Assembly: GCF_900176205.1 (NCBI RefSeq)
Contig: NZ_LT859959.1
Span: forward strand, 1,674,001 to 1,738,000
Origin: Bradyrhizobium sp. ORS 285
Lineage (GTDB): Bacteria > Pseudomonadota > Alphaproteobacteria > Rhizobiales > Xanthobacteraceae
Length of the DNA: 64,000 bases
Reading direction: 5' to 3'
The notes under the pieces were generated by a model. That model ran no database searches, was not told where the DNA came from, and saw only the letters and a list, made by a program, of their open reading frames with translations. Made by a program: the position numbers and the translations under genes. Shown one piece after another: positions 26,253 through 35,036 of this stretch; the first letter of the stretch is position 1; each line of letters opens with the position of its first letter.

Positions 26253-27461
26253 TCATTGCAGCTTGCACTTCGTTTCGGGGCGGTCGACGCCCAGCGTGTC
26301 GAGTTCGGAGACCTGGTGCAGGAAGCCTTCCTGCGGGGAGACCGAGACGATCATGCGGCCGTCCGCCAGCAGGATCGGCTGCCGCAGTTGCAGGTTCCAG
26401 TCGCGCAGCGACAGCCGCGTGCCCTTGAAGGCGGCGATGGTGAAGTTCGGGCTCTTGAGATAGTCCGTCATCGCCTTCGTATCGCCGGAGTTGGTGCGTG
26501 ACGCCGCTTCGCCGACCATGCGCACGGCCATCCAGGCCTGCATGTCCAGCGCGTCCATGCGGCGCGAGGCGAGCTTCATGAAGCGGTTCTGCAACTGCGT
26601 CGCGCCCCACTGGTCCTGCGCTGGATCCCAGCTGGTCGGCCGCAGCCCCGCGGAGCCCGCGACGGGGCGCGGGTCCCAGGTGCGGTAGGGCAGGTAGTTG
26701 GCGAACACCTCGCTTTCGTCGGCGGCGACCAGCACGTCATAGGCCGGCGCCTTCTGCGTGAACACCGGCATCTGGCGCTGGATCAGGGTGACGCCGCTAT
26801 CGGTGCGCCGCGCGCCGCCGGTGTCCTCGAAGGTGCGTTCCTCGACGATCTTGGCGCCGAAGCGCGTGGCGGCGCGGCGCAGCGCGTCGGCGAACAGTTT
26901 GTCGTTGTCGTGCGAGCCGGTGACGAGCAACCAGCGCTTCCACTGCTTCCACACCAGATATTGCGCGAGGCCATCGGCCAACATCGAGCGCGTCGGCGCG
27001 ACATGGATGACGTTGGCGCGGCAGTCCTGCTCGCGCAGGCGATCGTCGGTGGCGCCGACGTTTAGCAGCGTGATGCCGCGGCCGCGCAGGCTATCGGCGA
27101 CCTTCAGCAGCGCGTCCGCAGGCAGGTCGGCGAGGATGAAGCCGGTCTTGCCGGCGAGTTCGTTCGCCGCCAGGGTCGCGTCCTCATCATCCTTCACGCG
27201 GCGGTCGATCAGCGTGAAGCGCTGGTTGAGGAACTTGCCGGTGGTGTTGTTGTCCTCGATCGCGAGCTTCGCGCCCGCCACGCCGTCATCGGCCGCCGGC
27301 TGGTCGAGCGGCGACAGGGTCTGCGGCACGCCGGCGCGGCCGAGATAGCCGATCGCGATGTCGACCGTGTCAGCAGCGACAGCGGCGTTCGCGGCGACCA
27401 TGAGGCCGATCGCGCCGATCAGGGATCGGGCCAGAACTCCAAGGACCACGTGTCCTCCCAT
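26253..27461 (-). CDS. Substrate-binding protein of the PQQ-dependent alcohol dehydrogenase ABC system
   Basis: Periplasmic branched-chain-type binding protein of 402 residues with signal peptide (ending near NAAVAAD). The mature part IAIGYLGRAGVPQTLSPLDQP and the two-lobed leucine/isoleucine/valine-binding fold match the family found with PQQ dehydrogenase ABC clusters. It lies upstream of the propeller gene on the same strand but is separated by the dispersed repeats, so it may be a separate transcript. In this family a binding protein accompanies an ABC-2 exporter, an odd combination noted in related clusters too. Confidence 0.85.
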   Translation of the reverse strand: MGGHVVLGVLARSLIGAIGLMVAANAAVAADTVDIAIGYLGRAGVPQTLSPLDQPAADDGVAGAKLAIEDNNTTGKFLNQRFTLIDRRVKDDEDATLAANELAGKTGFILADLPADALLKVADSLRGRGITLLNVGATDDRLREQDCRANVIHVAPTRSMLADGLAQYLVWKQWKRWLLVTGSHDNDKLFADALRRAATRFGAKIVEERTFEDTGGARRTDSGVTLIQRQMPVFTQKAPAYDVLVAADESEVFANYLPYRTWDPRPVAGSAGLRPTSWDPAQDQWGATQLQNRFMKLASRRMDALDMQAWMAVRMVGEAASRTNSGDTKAMTDYLKSPNFTIAAFKGTRLSLRDWNLQLRQPILLADGRMIVSVSPQEGFLHQVSELDTLGVDRPETKCKLQ

Positions 27462-27565
27462 TGTTCCCCGTCCTGTGCCGGCGAGGTTTCGTCTTGCAAG
27501 ATGAACGATTTGGCCTAGCTTTCAACCCCACTTTTGGCCGCTGCGGCATCATTCGGATCACGACC

Positions 27566-28081
27566 TTGAAACTGGCTGTTCTCCTCGCGTCCCTAATCCT
27601 GATGTCCTTAACATCAGCGCATGCCGAGCCGCCGAAGGTGGCCGTGTTCGATTTCGAGCTGATCGACACCAGCCTGCAGGGCGAGGTGCAGGGGCCACGC
27701 CAGGACGAGCAGCAGCGGCTGGCGCATGCGGCCGAGCAGTTGCGAACGGCGCTGCAGGACTCCGGCAAATTCCAAGTGCTCGACATCGCTCCCGTTAACG
27801 ATGCGGCGCACCACAGCAATCTGCAGGCCTGCGGCGGCTGTGACGTCAAGCTCGCCTCCGACCTCGGCGCCGATCTCGCCATCACCGGCACGGTGCAGAA
27901 GGTGTCCAATCTCATCCTCAACATGAACATCTATCTGCGCGACGCTCACACCGGGAAGCCGGTCGCGGCCATGACCGCCGACATGCGCGGCAACACCGAC
28001 GAATCCTGGACCCGCACCATGGCCTGGCTGATCCGCAACCGCCTGCTGGCCCCGAAGGACGGCGCGCCGCAGGCGCAGTAG
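27566..28081 (+). CDS. Secreted DUF3280/DUF2380-type protein
   Basis: A protein of about 171 residues, set to begin at TTG 27566 because that gives a signal peptide (KLAVLLASLILMSLTSAHA); the frame stays open upstream to a TTG at 27461. The mature part starts VAVFDFELIDTSLQGE and resembles a family of unknown function with the TolB-like/CsgG N-terminal pattern, including a CGGCD cysteine pair. It is divergent from the binding-protein gene. Homologues accompany PQQ-ABC clusters. The start is uncertain. Confidence 0.72.
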   Translation: MKLAVLLASLILMSLTSAHAEPPKVAVFDFELIDTSLQGEVQGPRQDEQQRLAHAAEQLRTALQDSGKFQVLDIAPVNDAAHHSNLQACGGCDVKLASDLGADLAITGTVQKVSNLILNMNIYLRDAHTGKPVAAMTADMRGNTDESWTRTMAWLIRNRLLAPKDGAPQAQ

Positions 28082-28120
28082 ACGACGACCGCATCGGGCG
28101 TCGCGCTGGCAGGGCGCCCG

Positions 28121-28283
28121 TGGCCGTCCTTCGAGACGCCCGCCTGCGGCGGTCTCCTCAGGACGAGGGCGGAGTGTGTGGTGCGCTCCATTTCGGTGTT
28201 TCCCCTCATGGTGAGGAGCGCCATGCGCTGCAGCCTGCCACACCAACGGCGTCTCCGATGGCGCGTCTCGAACCATGAGGCCT
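28121..28283. repeat. Dispersed repeats, same family as 26001-26205
   Basis: CCGTCCTTCGAGACGCCCG to CTCCTCAGGACGAGG (28125-28168) is followed by CCCTCATGGTGAGGAGCGC and the closing GCGTCTCGAACCATGAGG (28202-28281). These are the two unit types seen at 26001, here spaced apart. Confidence 0.78.
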
Positions 28284-28929
28284 CCGCTGCTGCCTATCGC
28301 GCTCGGACATGACTCGACGTCCTCGCGGCACATCACGCCCGAGCTTTGCATCTCGATCGCCTCTCTCGAGCAGAGAGGCGCAGGGAAGGCCGGGAGCCTG
28401 CCGCCCCCATGGCCCGCCTGCAGAAAAGAATGCAGGCGGCAGGTACCACAGGTTTGGCTGGGACATCCCGGCCCTCCCTGCGCGGATGGTTTTAACGGTT
28501 GCTTCGCGTTCTCCCCGGTGCGCCGGGCTTTCTGGTCACCGTGCGCGACGACACGCTGTGAGCGCGCCGCCGCGGGGGCATCGGCTTCGGGATGCCAGGA
28601 CCACGCGACTTGGCCGTACGCCGTGGCGCGTTCGTCCGCACGCTCTCACGAGCCATGCTGCGCGCCGCCGGCGTCCACCGCATCCCACCTCCACGTTCGT
28701 GACGACCGCGATACGCCCTCTCGACGAGGCGGGATGCGCGATACAATCATGAGTTCCGGAAAAACGAAAGACAAATCTTTCTTGCGCACCGACTGGACAA
28801 GGGGGATCACGTTGATCGCACGACGAAAATTGTCGTTTGCGCGCACGGGATTTCGGGCGCTGGACGCGATCAACGCACCGCCCGTCGCGCAGCATCGCGC
28901 CCGACGGGCAAATCAGGAAAAGGCCGATG
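28284..28929. other. Gene-free region with probable high-copy repeat fragment
   Basis: About 650 bases without a supportable gene. The open frames on both strands have low-complexity Arg/Ala-rich translations and no ribosome sites. The part around 28485-28735 (GGTTTTAACGGTTGCTTCGC, GTTCTCCCCGGTGCGCCGGG, ending at CCCTCTCGACGAGGCGGGA) is reminiscent of a non-coding multicopy element of Bradyrhizobium and Rhodopseudomonas; that identification is from memory. An 8-bp dyad GCCCGTCG / CGACGGGC at 28880-28909 may end the fghA transcript. Confidence 0.5.
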
Positions 28930-29775
28930 TCAACGTCCGAGCCGGGCCGCGTGCCAGCGCAGATGATCGGCCATGTAGGTCGAGATGAAGTAGTAGCTGT
29001 GGTCGTAGCCCTCCTGCTTGCGCAAGAGCAGCGGAATGTTGGCCTTCTCGCAGGCCGCCTTGAGCAGCTCCGGCCGCAGCTGCTGCTCCAGGAACTGGTC
29101 GGCGGTGCCGACATCGACCAGCAGGTCGGAGACGCGCGCGCCGTCCTCGATCAGCGCCACCGCGTCGTGCTTGCGCCACGCCGCCTTGTCGCTGCCGAGA
29201 TAGCCGGTGAGCGCCTTCTCGCCCCACGGTACCTGCGAGGGCGCGACGATCGGCGAGAACGCGCTGGCGGCGCGATAGCGGTCGGGATTGCGCAGCGCCA
29301 CCGTCAGCGCGCCATGGCCGCCCATCGAATGGCCCATCACCGACTGCCGGCGCGGATCGACCGGGAAGTTCGCCGCGACCACGTGCGGCAGCTCCTCGGT
29401 GACGTAGCTCCACATTCGATAGTTCCTGGCGAACGGCTCTTGCGTCGCATCGACATAGAAGCCGGCGCCGAGGCCGAAATCATAGGCGTTGTTGGCATCG
29501 CCGGGCACGCCGTCGCCGCGCGGCGAGGTGTCGGGCGCGACGAAGATCAGGCCGAGCTCGGCGCAGGCGGCGCGGAACTCGCCCTTCTCGGTGACATTGG
29601 CGTGGGTGCAGGTGAGGCCGGAGAGATACCAGACGACCGGCAGCTTCGCGCCTTCGGCGTGCGCCGGCACGAACACCGAGAACGTCATCTCGGTCTTGGT
29701 TTCCTGGCTGGCATGGCGATAGACGCCCTGGACGCCGCCATGGGACTTGTTCTGCGAGACGGTCGTGAGCGTCAT
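28930..29775 (-). CDS. fghA: S-formylglutathione hydrolase
   Basis: Cytoplasmic serine hydrolase releasing formate and glutathione from S-formylglutathione, completing the pathway begun by gfa and flhA. The 281-residue protein has the nucleophile motif GHSMGG with Ser150, the oxyanion region LSGLTCTHAN, and the catalytic His in EGYDHSYYFIS. ATG 29775 is chosen because homology begins at MTLTTVSQNKSHGG. The gene precedes no formate dehydrogenase here. Its upstream neighbour, 62 bases away on the same strand, is the response regulator likely to control it. Confidence 0.93.
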   Translation of the reverse strand: MTLTTVSQNKSHGGVQGVYRHASQETKTEMTFSVFVPAHAEGAKLPVVWYLSGLTCTHANVTEKGEFRAACAELGLIFVAPDTSPRGDGVPGDANNAYDFGLGAGFYVDATQEPFARNYRMWSYVTEELPHVVAANFPVDPRRQSVMGHSMGGHGALTVALRNPDRYRAASAFSPIVAPSQVPWGEKALTGYLGSDKAAWRKHDAVALIEDGARVSDLLVDVGTADQFLEQQLRPELLKAACEKANIPLLLRKQEGYDHSYYFISTYMADHLRWHAARLGR

Positions 29776-29837
29776 GGGATCACCTGTCGGAATCGAGATG
29801 GAGAGCGGCGGAACGGAGCGCGCCGCTGACGTGGATG

Positions 29838-30458
29838 TCAAGCGACGCCGTTCTCGATCGCCAAACGCACCAGCTCGCCCGAGGTTCGCACGCCGAGCTT
29901 CTGGCGGATGATCGAGGAGGTGTTGGCCACCGTCTTGTAGGACGAGTGGATCAGCCAGGCGATCTCCGACAGGCTCTTGCCGGCGCTGAGCAGGCGCAGG
30001 ATCTCGAGCTCGCGCGAGGTCAGTTTCGCCAGCGGGCTCTGCGCGACGGCCGCGCCTGCAAACGCGATGCTGCGCGCGATCGCCGGCGGCAGATAGCTGC
30101 CGCCGCGCGCCACCTCGCGGATCGCCTCCGCCAGATCGTTCGGATCGCCGCTCTTCGACACATAGCCCTTGGCCCCGATGTCGATGGCGCGGGCGGCGAA
30201 CACCGGATCGTCGTTCATGCTGAACATGATCAGGCGGGCGTTCGCATCATGCGCCAGGATGCGGCGCGCCAGCTCGAAGCCGGAGACGGTCGGCAGGTTG
30301 ATGTCGATAACGCAGACGTCGGGACGCTCGGCAATGAAGCTGGTCTCGCCGCTTTCCGCGTCGGCCGCCTCGATCAGCACCACGTCGGGATCGGCCGAGA
30401 GCAGGGCGCGGCAGCCGGAGGCCACGATGGGATGATCATCGACGATCAGTACGCGCAT
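29838..30458 (-). CDS. LuxR-family response regulator (FlhR-like)
   Basis: A 206-residue two-component regulator: receiver domain (residues 1-120) with the acidic Asp7-Asp8, phosphoacceptor Asp52 and KSG near 107, and a C-terminal LuxR helix-turn-helix (LTSRELEILRLLSAGKSLSEIAWLIHSSYKTV). The start at ATG 30458 (MRVLIVDDH) is preferred over an upstream TTG. It lies between fghA and a divergent histidine kinase. The arrangement matches FlhSR of Paracoccus, which switches on formaldehyde oxidation and xox genes; the same role is inferred here. Confidence 0.86.
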   Translation of the reverse strand: MRVLIVDDHPIVASGCRALLSADPDVVLIEAADAESGETSFIAERPDVCVIDINLPTVSGFELARRILAHDANARLIMFSMNDDPVFAARAIDIGAKGYVSKSGDPNDLAEAIREVARGGSYLPPAIARSIAFAGAAVAQSPLAKLTSRELEILRLLSAGKSLSEIAWLIHSSYKTVANTSSIIRQKLGVRTSGELVRLAIENGVA

Positions 30459-30612
30459 GGCCTTGGGGTCCCGCACTCTCAACTCGCGTCATTGTTGCGA
30501 TGCATCATGGATGCATGCTGCGCGGCATTGCATGATGTTGCAATTAGATCGCCGGCGGATTTGTCTGTCAATGTGAGTGCGTGTGAAACAAGGTGGCTTC
30601 GAGGCGGAGAGA

Positions 30613-31977
30613 ATGTGGCAGAATTGGTCGTTGCGCAGGCGCATCAACGTGCTGCTCGCTCTGGTGCTGACGCTCGGGCTCGGCATCAATATCGGCCGCC
30701 TCGCGCTGGAGGCGGCGCCGCGCGTGCTCGCCGAGGACCAGAGCGTCATCCGCCTGACCCGCGCCTTCGTCGAGACCATCATGGACGAGGTCAATGACGC
30801 GCCGGATCCGGACTCCCGGCTGAACCGCATCGTCAGCGATCTCGGCCAGCTGCGCCATGTCAGCGTCACCCGCCGGGGGATGCCGATGCAGGCGCCGTCC
30901 TCGCCCGGTGCGGGCCGCGCCGCGCCGGCCTGGTTCATCGCGCTGGTGCATCCCGACAAGACCTCGGTCAGCATGCCCGTGATCGTCGCCGGACGCGCCG
31001 ACACGCTGGTGATCACCTCGCATCCCGACGACGAGATCGCCGAGATCTGGGACGGCATCCTCACGCAGCTGGTGGTCGGCTCGCTGGTCGGCCTGGCGCT
31101 GTTCGGCATCACCACGCTGGTGGTCGGCCGCGCGTTGGCGCCACTCGGCGATCTCTCCGAGGCGATGAGCCGGATCGAGGCGGGTGCCTATGACGCCCGC
31201 GTCACGCCGGGCGGCGCGCCGGAGCTCGCCGCGCTGTGCGCCAAGCTGAACCATCTCGCCGGCGCGCTCGGCGAGGCGGTGGAGGAGAAGCGGCGGCTCG
31301 CCGAGCGCACCGTGTCGCTGCAGGACCTCGAGCGCAAGGAGATCGCGCGCGAGCTGCATGACGAGTTCGGGCCGCATCTGTTCGCGTTGCGCGCCCATGC
31401 CAGCGCCCTGATGCGGCTGCCCGATGCCGCGGCTCTCGATCTAGCTGCGATGCGCCGGCACGGCCAGGCGATCCTCGACCAGGTCAACGCGGTGCAGCAG
31501 TTCAACCGCCGCATCCTGGAGCGGCTGCGCCCGGTCGGGCTCGCCGAGCTGGGCTTGCGCGAGGCGCTCGGCGCGCTGGTGCGGCTGTGGCGGGAGTCGC
31601 GGCCCGAGGTGGCAATCGAGACCACGGTCGCCGACACGCTCGTGCGCAGCAACGAGACCGCGGAGCTGACGATCTATCGCGTGGTGCAGGAGGCGCTGAC
31701 CAACGTGTTCCGCCATGCCGAGGCCACCTCGGTCGATGTCAGCATCGAGCCGCTGCAGCAGACCGTGGCAGGGCATCGCCGCAGCTACACGCGGGTGCGC
31801 GTGCGCGACGACGGCCGCGGGCTCACGCCCGAGCACAAGCTCGGCTTTGGCCTGACCGGCATGCGCGAGCGGTTGCTGGCGCTCGGCGGTACGCTGACGG
31901 TGGCGTCCACGGGCACGGGGGTCACGATCGAGGCGCTGGTGCCGGCGGACGCCATGGCGCCAGCGGATGCGGCCTGA
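30613..31977 (+). CDS. Sensor histidine kinase (FlhS-like, HisKA_3 type)
   Basis: Membrane sensor kinase of 454 residues. The first transmembrane segment is near 12-30, followed by a periplasmic loop to about 130 and a second hydrophobic segment (LVVGSLVGLALFGITTLVVG). A HAMP region leads to the phosphoacceptor His249 in EIARELHDEFG, then an ATPase domain with NVFRHAEA, DDGRG and GFGLTGMRERL. ATG 30613 follows GGCGGAGAGA; GTG 30577 and 30583 are alternatives. It is divergent from its response regulator. The signal is unknown; formaldehyde or a product of methanol oxidation is the likely one. Confidence 0.87.
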   Translation: MWQNWSLRRRINVLLALVLTLGLGINIGRLALEAAPRVLAEDQSVIRLTRAFVETIMDEVNDAPDPDSRLNRIVSDLGQLRHVSVTRRGMPMQAPSSPGAGRAAPAWFIALVHPDKTSVSMPVIVAGRADTLVITSHPDDEIAEIWDGILTQLVVGSLVGLALFGITTLVVGRALAPLGDLSEAMSRIEAGAYDARVTPGGAPELAALCAKLNHLAGALGEAVEEKRRLAERTVSLQDLERKEIARELHDEFGPHLFALRAHASALMRLPDAAALDLAAMRRHGQAILDQVNAVQQFNRRILERLRPVGLAELGLREALGALVRLWRESRPEVAIETTVADTLVRSNETAELTIYRVVQEALTNVFRHAEATSVDVSIEPLQQTVAGHRRSYTRVRVRDDGRGLTPEHKLGFGLTGMRERLLALGGTLTVASTGTGVTIEALVPADAMAPADAA

Positions 31978-32107
31978 AGAGGTTGTGCCGCCACCAGGCG
32001 GCAAGTCTCCCTAGGAACAAACAATTCGACACCGCATTTCAACGAGCAACTTACGATCCGCGTGAGCCGTATGCCCGCGCCACGCGCCAGTGTTTTGCGG
32101 TGATCAG

Positions 32108-32461
32108 ATGAGAACCTTGCTCGTGCTGACCGGCGCAGCCTTCGCGGCTGCGCTGTCCTTCAACCATGCTGTCGCGCGTGATGACGGTCGCTATGCCAAC
32201 TCGCCACTCAAGGGTTGGTTCGACAGTCTCAAGAGCGGCCGCGGCCCGTGCTGCTCGGATGCGGATGGGCTCGCAGTGTCCGATCCCGACTGGGATCTGG
32301 AGGGCACGCACTATCGCGTGCGGCTCGACGGCGAGTGGATCGTGGTGCCCGACGATGCCGTGATCACCGAGCCGAACCGCGCCGGGCGCACGATGGTGTG
32401 GCCGATCAAGGGCACGCTCGGCACCTCGATCCGCTGCTTCATGCCCGGCAATCTGAGCTGA
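32108..32461 (+). CDS. Small secreted protein with Cys-Cys motif, paralogue of the gene at 14305
   Basis: A 117-residue protein with a signal peptide ending near NHAVA at 22. The mature part has LKGWFDSL, the vicinal pair Cys48-Cys49 (PCCSDAD), a W-x-V-V-P segment and a final Cys110 before MPGN. The layout matches the 130-residue protein encoded at 14305, which identifies a small paralogous family in this window. No characterised relative is known to me. It follows the histidine kinase by 130 bases with a weak hairpin between (31986-32003). Confidence 0.75.
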   Translation: MRTLLVLTGAAFAAALSFNHAVARDDGRYANSPLKGWFDSLKSGRGPCCSDADGLAVSDPDWDLEGTHYRVRLDGEWIVVPDDAVITEPNRAGRTMVWPIKGTLGTSIRCFMPGNLS

Positions 32462-32671
32462 GCGCCACATCGGCGCGACCATTCCCGGACGGCCGGCGCC
32501 GATCCATACGAGCTGGCCTCGAGGCGTCGCGCGTTGTCGCAGCGACGGGGCGCGTTGGAACTTAGCTTTCCACCGATGATTGCCCTTCCAGGTCATGCGG
32601 CGGTCATGGCCGTGTGCGCCTCCTCTCTCTCCAGCCCCGGAGAGGGGGCGTACGCCGCAGCGAGGAGCATC

Positions 32672-32860
32672 ATGGACCAGAGCAGCCAAACCGATTTGCA
32701 GCACAGAATTCGCGAACGCGCCCATCATCTGTGGGAGCAGGCCGGGTGTCCGGACGGGCGCGACGACGAGTTCTGGCATCAGGCCGAGCATGAGATCCGC
32801 GACGCCGAGCAACTGCACGACGAGGCGACGGCTCCGCCGCCGACCATCCTGCCGGGGTGA
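32672..32860 (+). CDS. DUF2934 domain protein
   Basis: A 62-residue soluble protein matching the DUF2934 pattern: IRERAHHLWEQAGCPDGRD followed by FWHQAEHEI. A strong ribosome site (GCGAGGAG) lies 4 bases before ATG 32672. The function of the domain is unknown; such genes are common in rhizobia and often stress-induced. It starts a run of small hydrophilic proteins, the next being 25 bases downstream. Confidence 0.8.
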   Translation: MDQSSQTDLQHRIRERAHHLWEQAGCPDGRDDEFWHQAEHEIRDAEQLHDEATAPPPTILPG

Positions 32861-32885
32861 GCGCAACCAAGAGAAGGGACCCGCG

Positions 32886-33041
32886 ATGAGCAAGGAAACA
32901 CCGAAGGACGATCCGCGCCAGGAAAGCGACTGGGGATCGATGAAGCAGACCGATAAGCCGTGGGCCGAGAAGCCGGAAAAGGACCAGCGCTCCGATGCGG
33001 CGAAGGATCTGGAGAAATGGGGCGAGAGCAACACGCATTGA
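32886..33041 (+). CDS. Small hydrophilic hypothetical protein
   Basis: A 51-residue, lysine-, aspartate- and glutamate-rich protein beginning MSKETPKDDP, without hydrophobic core and probably disordered. AGAAGGGACCCGCG before ATG 32886 gives a fair ribosome site. It is probably cotranscribed with the DUF2934 gene. Its composition resembles hydrophilic stress proteins; no family is assigned. Confidence 0.62.
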   Translation: MSKETPKDDPRQESDWGSMKQTDKPWAEKPEKDQRSDAAKDLEKWGESNTH

Positions 33042-33449
33042 GGTGAGTTCCAGCGCGTCGCGGCGTGACGGGAGCGGTGGCGACCATTGGCACTTCCCGT
33101 GTAGTTGCCCCTCACCCCAGCCCTCTCCCCGTAAGAACGGGGAAAGGGAGCGCACCGCGCGTGCGGCGAGCGCTCGCTTCGCATCTGTCATTTGCATCGC
33201 TCAAAGGATGAGAGAGCCAGCTATCAATCGTCAGATAGTCGTGTGCGCTCATGTCTGCCGCATGGCTGCGTGTCAAAGCGGAAGTGCGTCGCGCGTCCAT
33301 GATGAGTCCATCTGTTAGCCCCGGCGGCGCTGCGCTCCCTCTCCCCGTTCTTCACGGGGAGAGGGTTGGGTGAGGGGCAGCGCCACGGGTGGTGAGAGTC
33401 GTAGACCTCGATCTCCTCACTCATATTCCGTCACCGCCAATCGAGCCCG
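33042..33449. repeat. Gene-free region bounded by inverted copies of a CCCTCTCCCCGT repeat
   Basis: CCCCTCACCCCAGCCCTCTC with CCGTAAGAACGGGGAAAGGG (33108-33149) and, in opposite orientation, CTCCCTCTCCCCGTTCTTCA with CGGGGAGAGGGTTGGGTGAG (33332-33375) face each other 180 bases apart. Each copy is itself a hairpin. No gene is seen between them. Confidence 0.7.
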
Positions 33450-33620
33450 TCAAGCCGTGTGCCCGGGATCAGCATCATCCGGAGTCTTCTTGTCTCGTTG
33501 CGGCGTCATCTTCGCCGGGTCCTTTCCGCCGGGCACGCCGCGCGGGCCGAGCTGATCGCGCTGGATGTCGTCCTCCGAGCGGTCGGGTTCGCGTCCGTTG
33601 ATGGGGAGATCCTTCGCCAT
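33450..33620 (-). CDS. Small hydrophilic hypothetical protein
   Basis: A 56-residue, very charged protein (MAKDLPINGREPDRSEDD at the start), probably unstructured. ATG 33620 is preceded by AGGAAGGAGCAAACC, a good ribosome site; longer upstream frame lacks one. It is divergent from the short-chain dehydrogenase gene 150 bases away. It resembles the other small hydrophilic proteins nearby in composition only. Confidence 0.68.
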   Translation of the reverse strand: MAKDLPINGREPDRSEDDIQRDQLGPRGVPGGKDPAKMTPQRDKKTPDDADPGHTA

Positions 33621-33769
33621 GGTTTGCTCCTTCCTCGTCGTCATCAGAGGAATGCGAGTGAAGGTGATGACGTTCCGTGCGACGAACTGCCGGCCGTCGC
33701 TCCCGCTGCGCACAGGAACGCGATTCCAGCGCTGCGATTGATTCTGCATCAAACGTCAGGAGAACGCCG

Positions 33770-34630
33770 ATGTCCGAGCAGCACCCGAAGCCGCCCTTTC
33801 CGCCACAGCAACAGTCCATGCCCGGCACCACGGCAAAGATGCAGCCGAGACCCGATCATGGCGAGTCCAGCTACAAGGGCTCGGGCAAGCTGACAGGCAA
33901 GAAGGCCGTCATCACCGGGGGCGACAGCGGCATTGGCCGCGCCGTGGCGATCGCGTATGCCCGCGAGGGCGCCGATGTCCTGATCGCCTATCTCGAGGAG
34001 CACGACGACGCCCGCGAAGTCCAGCAGCTGATCGAGAAGGAAGGCCGCAAGGCGGTGCTGATGCCCGGCAACATCCAGCAGCCTGCGCATTGCCGGGCGA
34101 TCATCCAGCGTGCCGTGGACGAACTCGGCGGCATCGACATCCTCGTCAACAACGCCGCGCACCAGGCGACCTTCAGCGACATCGGCGACATCTCGGATGA
34201 GGAGTGGGAGATGACCTTCCGCACCAACATCCACGCGATGTTCTACCTCACCAAGGCGGCGGTGCCGCACATGAAGCCGGGCAGCGCAATCGTCAATACG
34301 GCCTCGGTCAATTCCGACATGCCCAATCCGAGCCTGCTCGCCTACGCCACCACCAAGGGCGCGATCCAGAACTTCACCGGCGGCCTCGCCCAGATGCTGG
34401 CCGAGAAGGGCATCCGCGCCAACGCCGTGGCGCCGGGGCCGATCTGGACGCCGCTGATCCCGTCGACCATGTCCGAGGACAGGGTGAAGAACTTCGGCCA
34501 GCAGGTGCCGATGAAGCGCGCCGGCCAGCCGGCGGAGCTGGCGACCGCCTATGTGATGCTGGCGGACCCGCTGTCGAGCTACACGTCGGGCACGACGGTG
34601 GCGGTGACCGGAGGGAAGCCGTTTATTTGA
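33770..34630 (+). CDS. Short-chain dehydrogenase/reductase (YghA/YhdF-like)
   Basis: A 286-residue oxidoreductase with an N-terminal proline-rich extension of about 40 residues before the Rossmann fold. Cofactor motif GGDSGIGRA, NNAA segment, and catalytic Ser-Tyr-Lys in NTASVNSD and LAYATTKGA are visible. This extended subgroup (YghA, YhdF) is often induced by general stress and may reduce aldehydes with NADPH. ATG 33770 follows TCAGGAGAACGCCG. The neighbouring small stress-type genes support a stress role. Confidence 0.87.
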   Translation: MSEQHPKPPFPPQQQSMPGTTAKMQPRPDHGESSYKGSGKLTGKKAVITGGDSGIGRAVAIAYAREGADVLIAYLEEHDDAREVQQLIEKEGRKAVLMPGNIQQPAHCRAIIQRAVDELGGIDILVNNAAHQATFSDIGDISDEEWEMTFRTNIHAMFYLTKAAVPHMKPGSAIVNTASVNSDMPNPSLLAYATTKGAIQNFTGGLAQMLAEKGIRANAVAPGPIWTPLIPSTMSEDRVKNFGQQVPMKRAGQPAELATAYVMLADPLSSYTSGTTVAVTGGKPFI

Positions 34631-35036
34631 GAAGTCTAGCGGTACGTCTCGGGCCTCATGGTTCGAGACGGCGCTGCGCGCCTCCTCACCATGAGGGTGG
34701 AGCTCGGGAGCCGGATCTTCACAATACTCATCGTTGAAATGCCAGAGGTGACGACAGACGGCTGCGTCCGATGCGCAGGCTTCGCCCCTCACCCTGAGAG
34801 GATGAGAAAGAATTCGAATTTTGCAGTTTTCGGACGAGCCAAGTCGTTGATTTGACTCATGTCGAAAATTGCCGAAATCGAAAGATTCACACCCTCTGAG
34901 GAGCCCGCCATAGGCGGGCTTCTCGAAGGGCGAGGCCCCGCTACGGCCGTTCGACCTAAGGTCCGCCTCCCAGCGGCTCCTGTCGACTTTGTCTGACTTC
35001 GGACAGCGCGGTTCGACATGTCCGGTCGTTTGTTCG
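34631..35036. repeat. Gene-free region with two dispersed repeat units
   Basis: GGGCCTCATGGTTCGAGACG to CCTCCTCACCATGAGGGT (34651-34698) and CCCTCTGAGGAGCCCGCC to GGCGGGCTTCTCGAAGGGCG (34892-34932) belong to the family at 26001 and 28121. Between them the DNA is AT-richer (around 34801-34890) with no gene. Confidence 0.7.

Noticed and set aside
25978..26610. N-terminal extension of the beta-propeller gene to 26610
   Set aside because: The added residues translate dispersed repeats and the antisense of the binding-protein gene. The signal peptide at 25977 gives a natural start.
28275..28988. Overlapping open frames on both strands before fghA
   Set aside because: Low-complexity translations across repeat DNA, with no ribosome sites.
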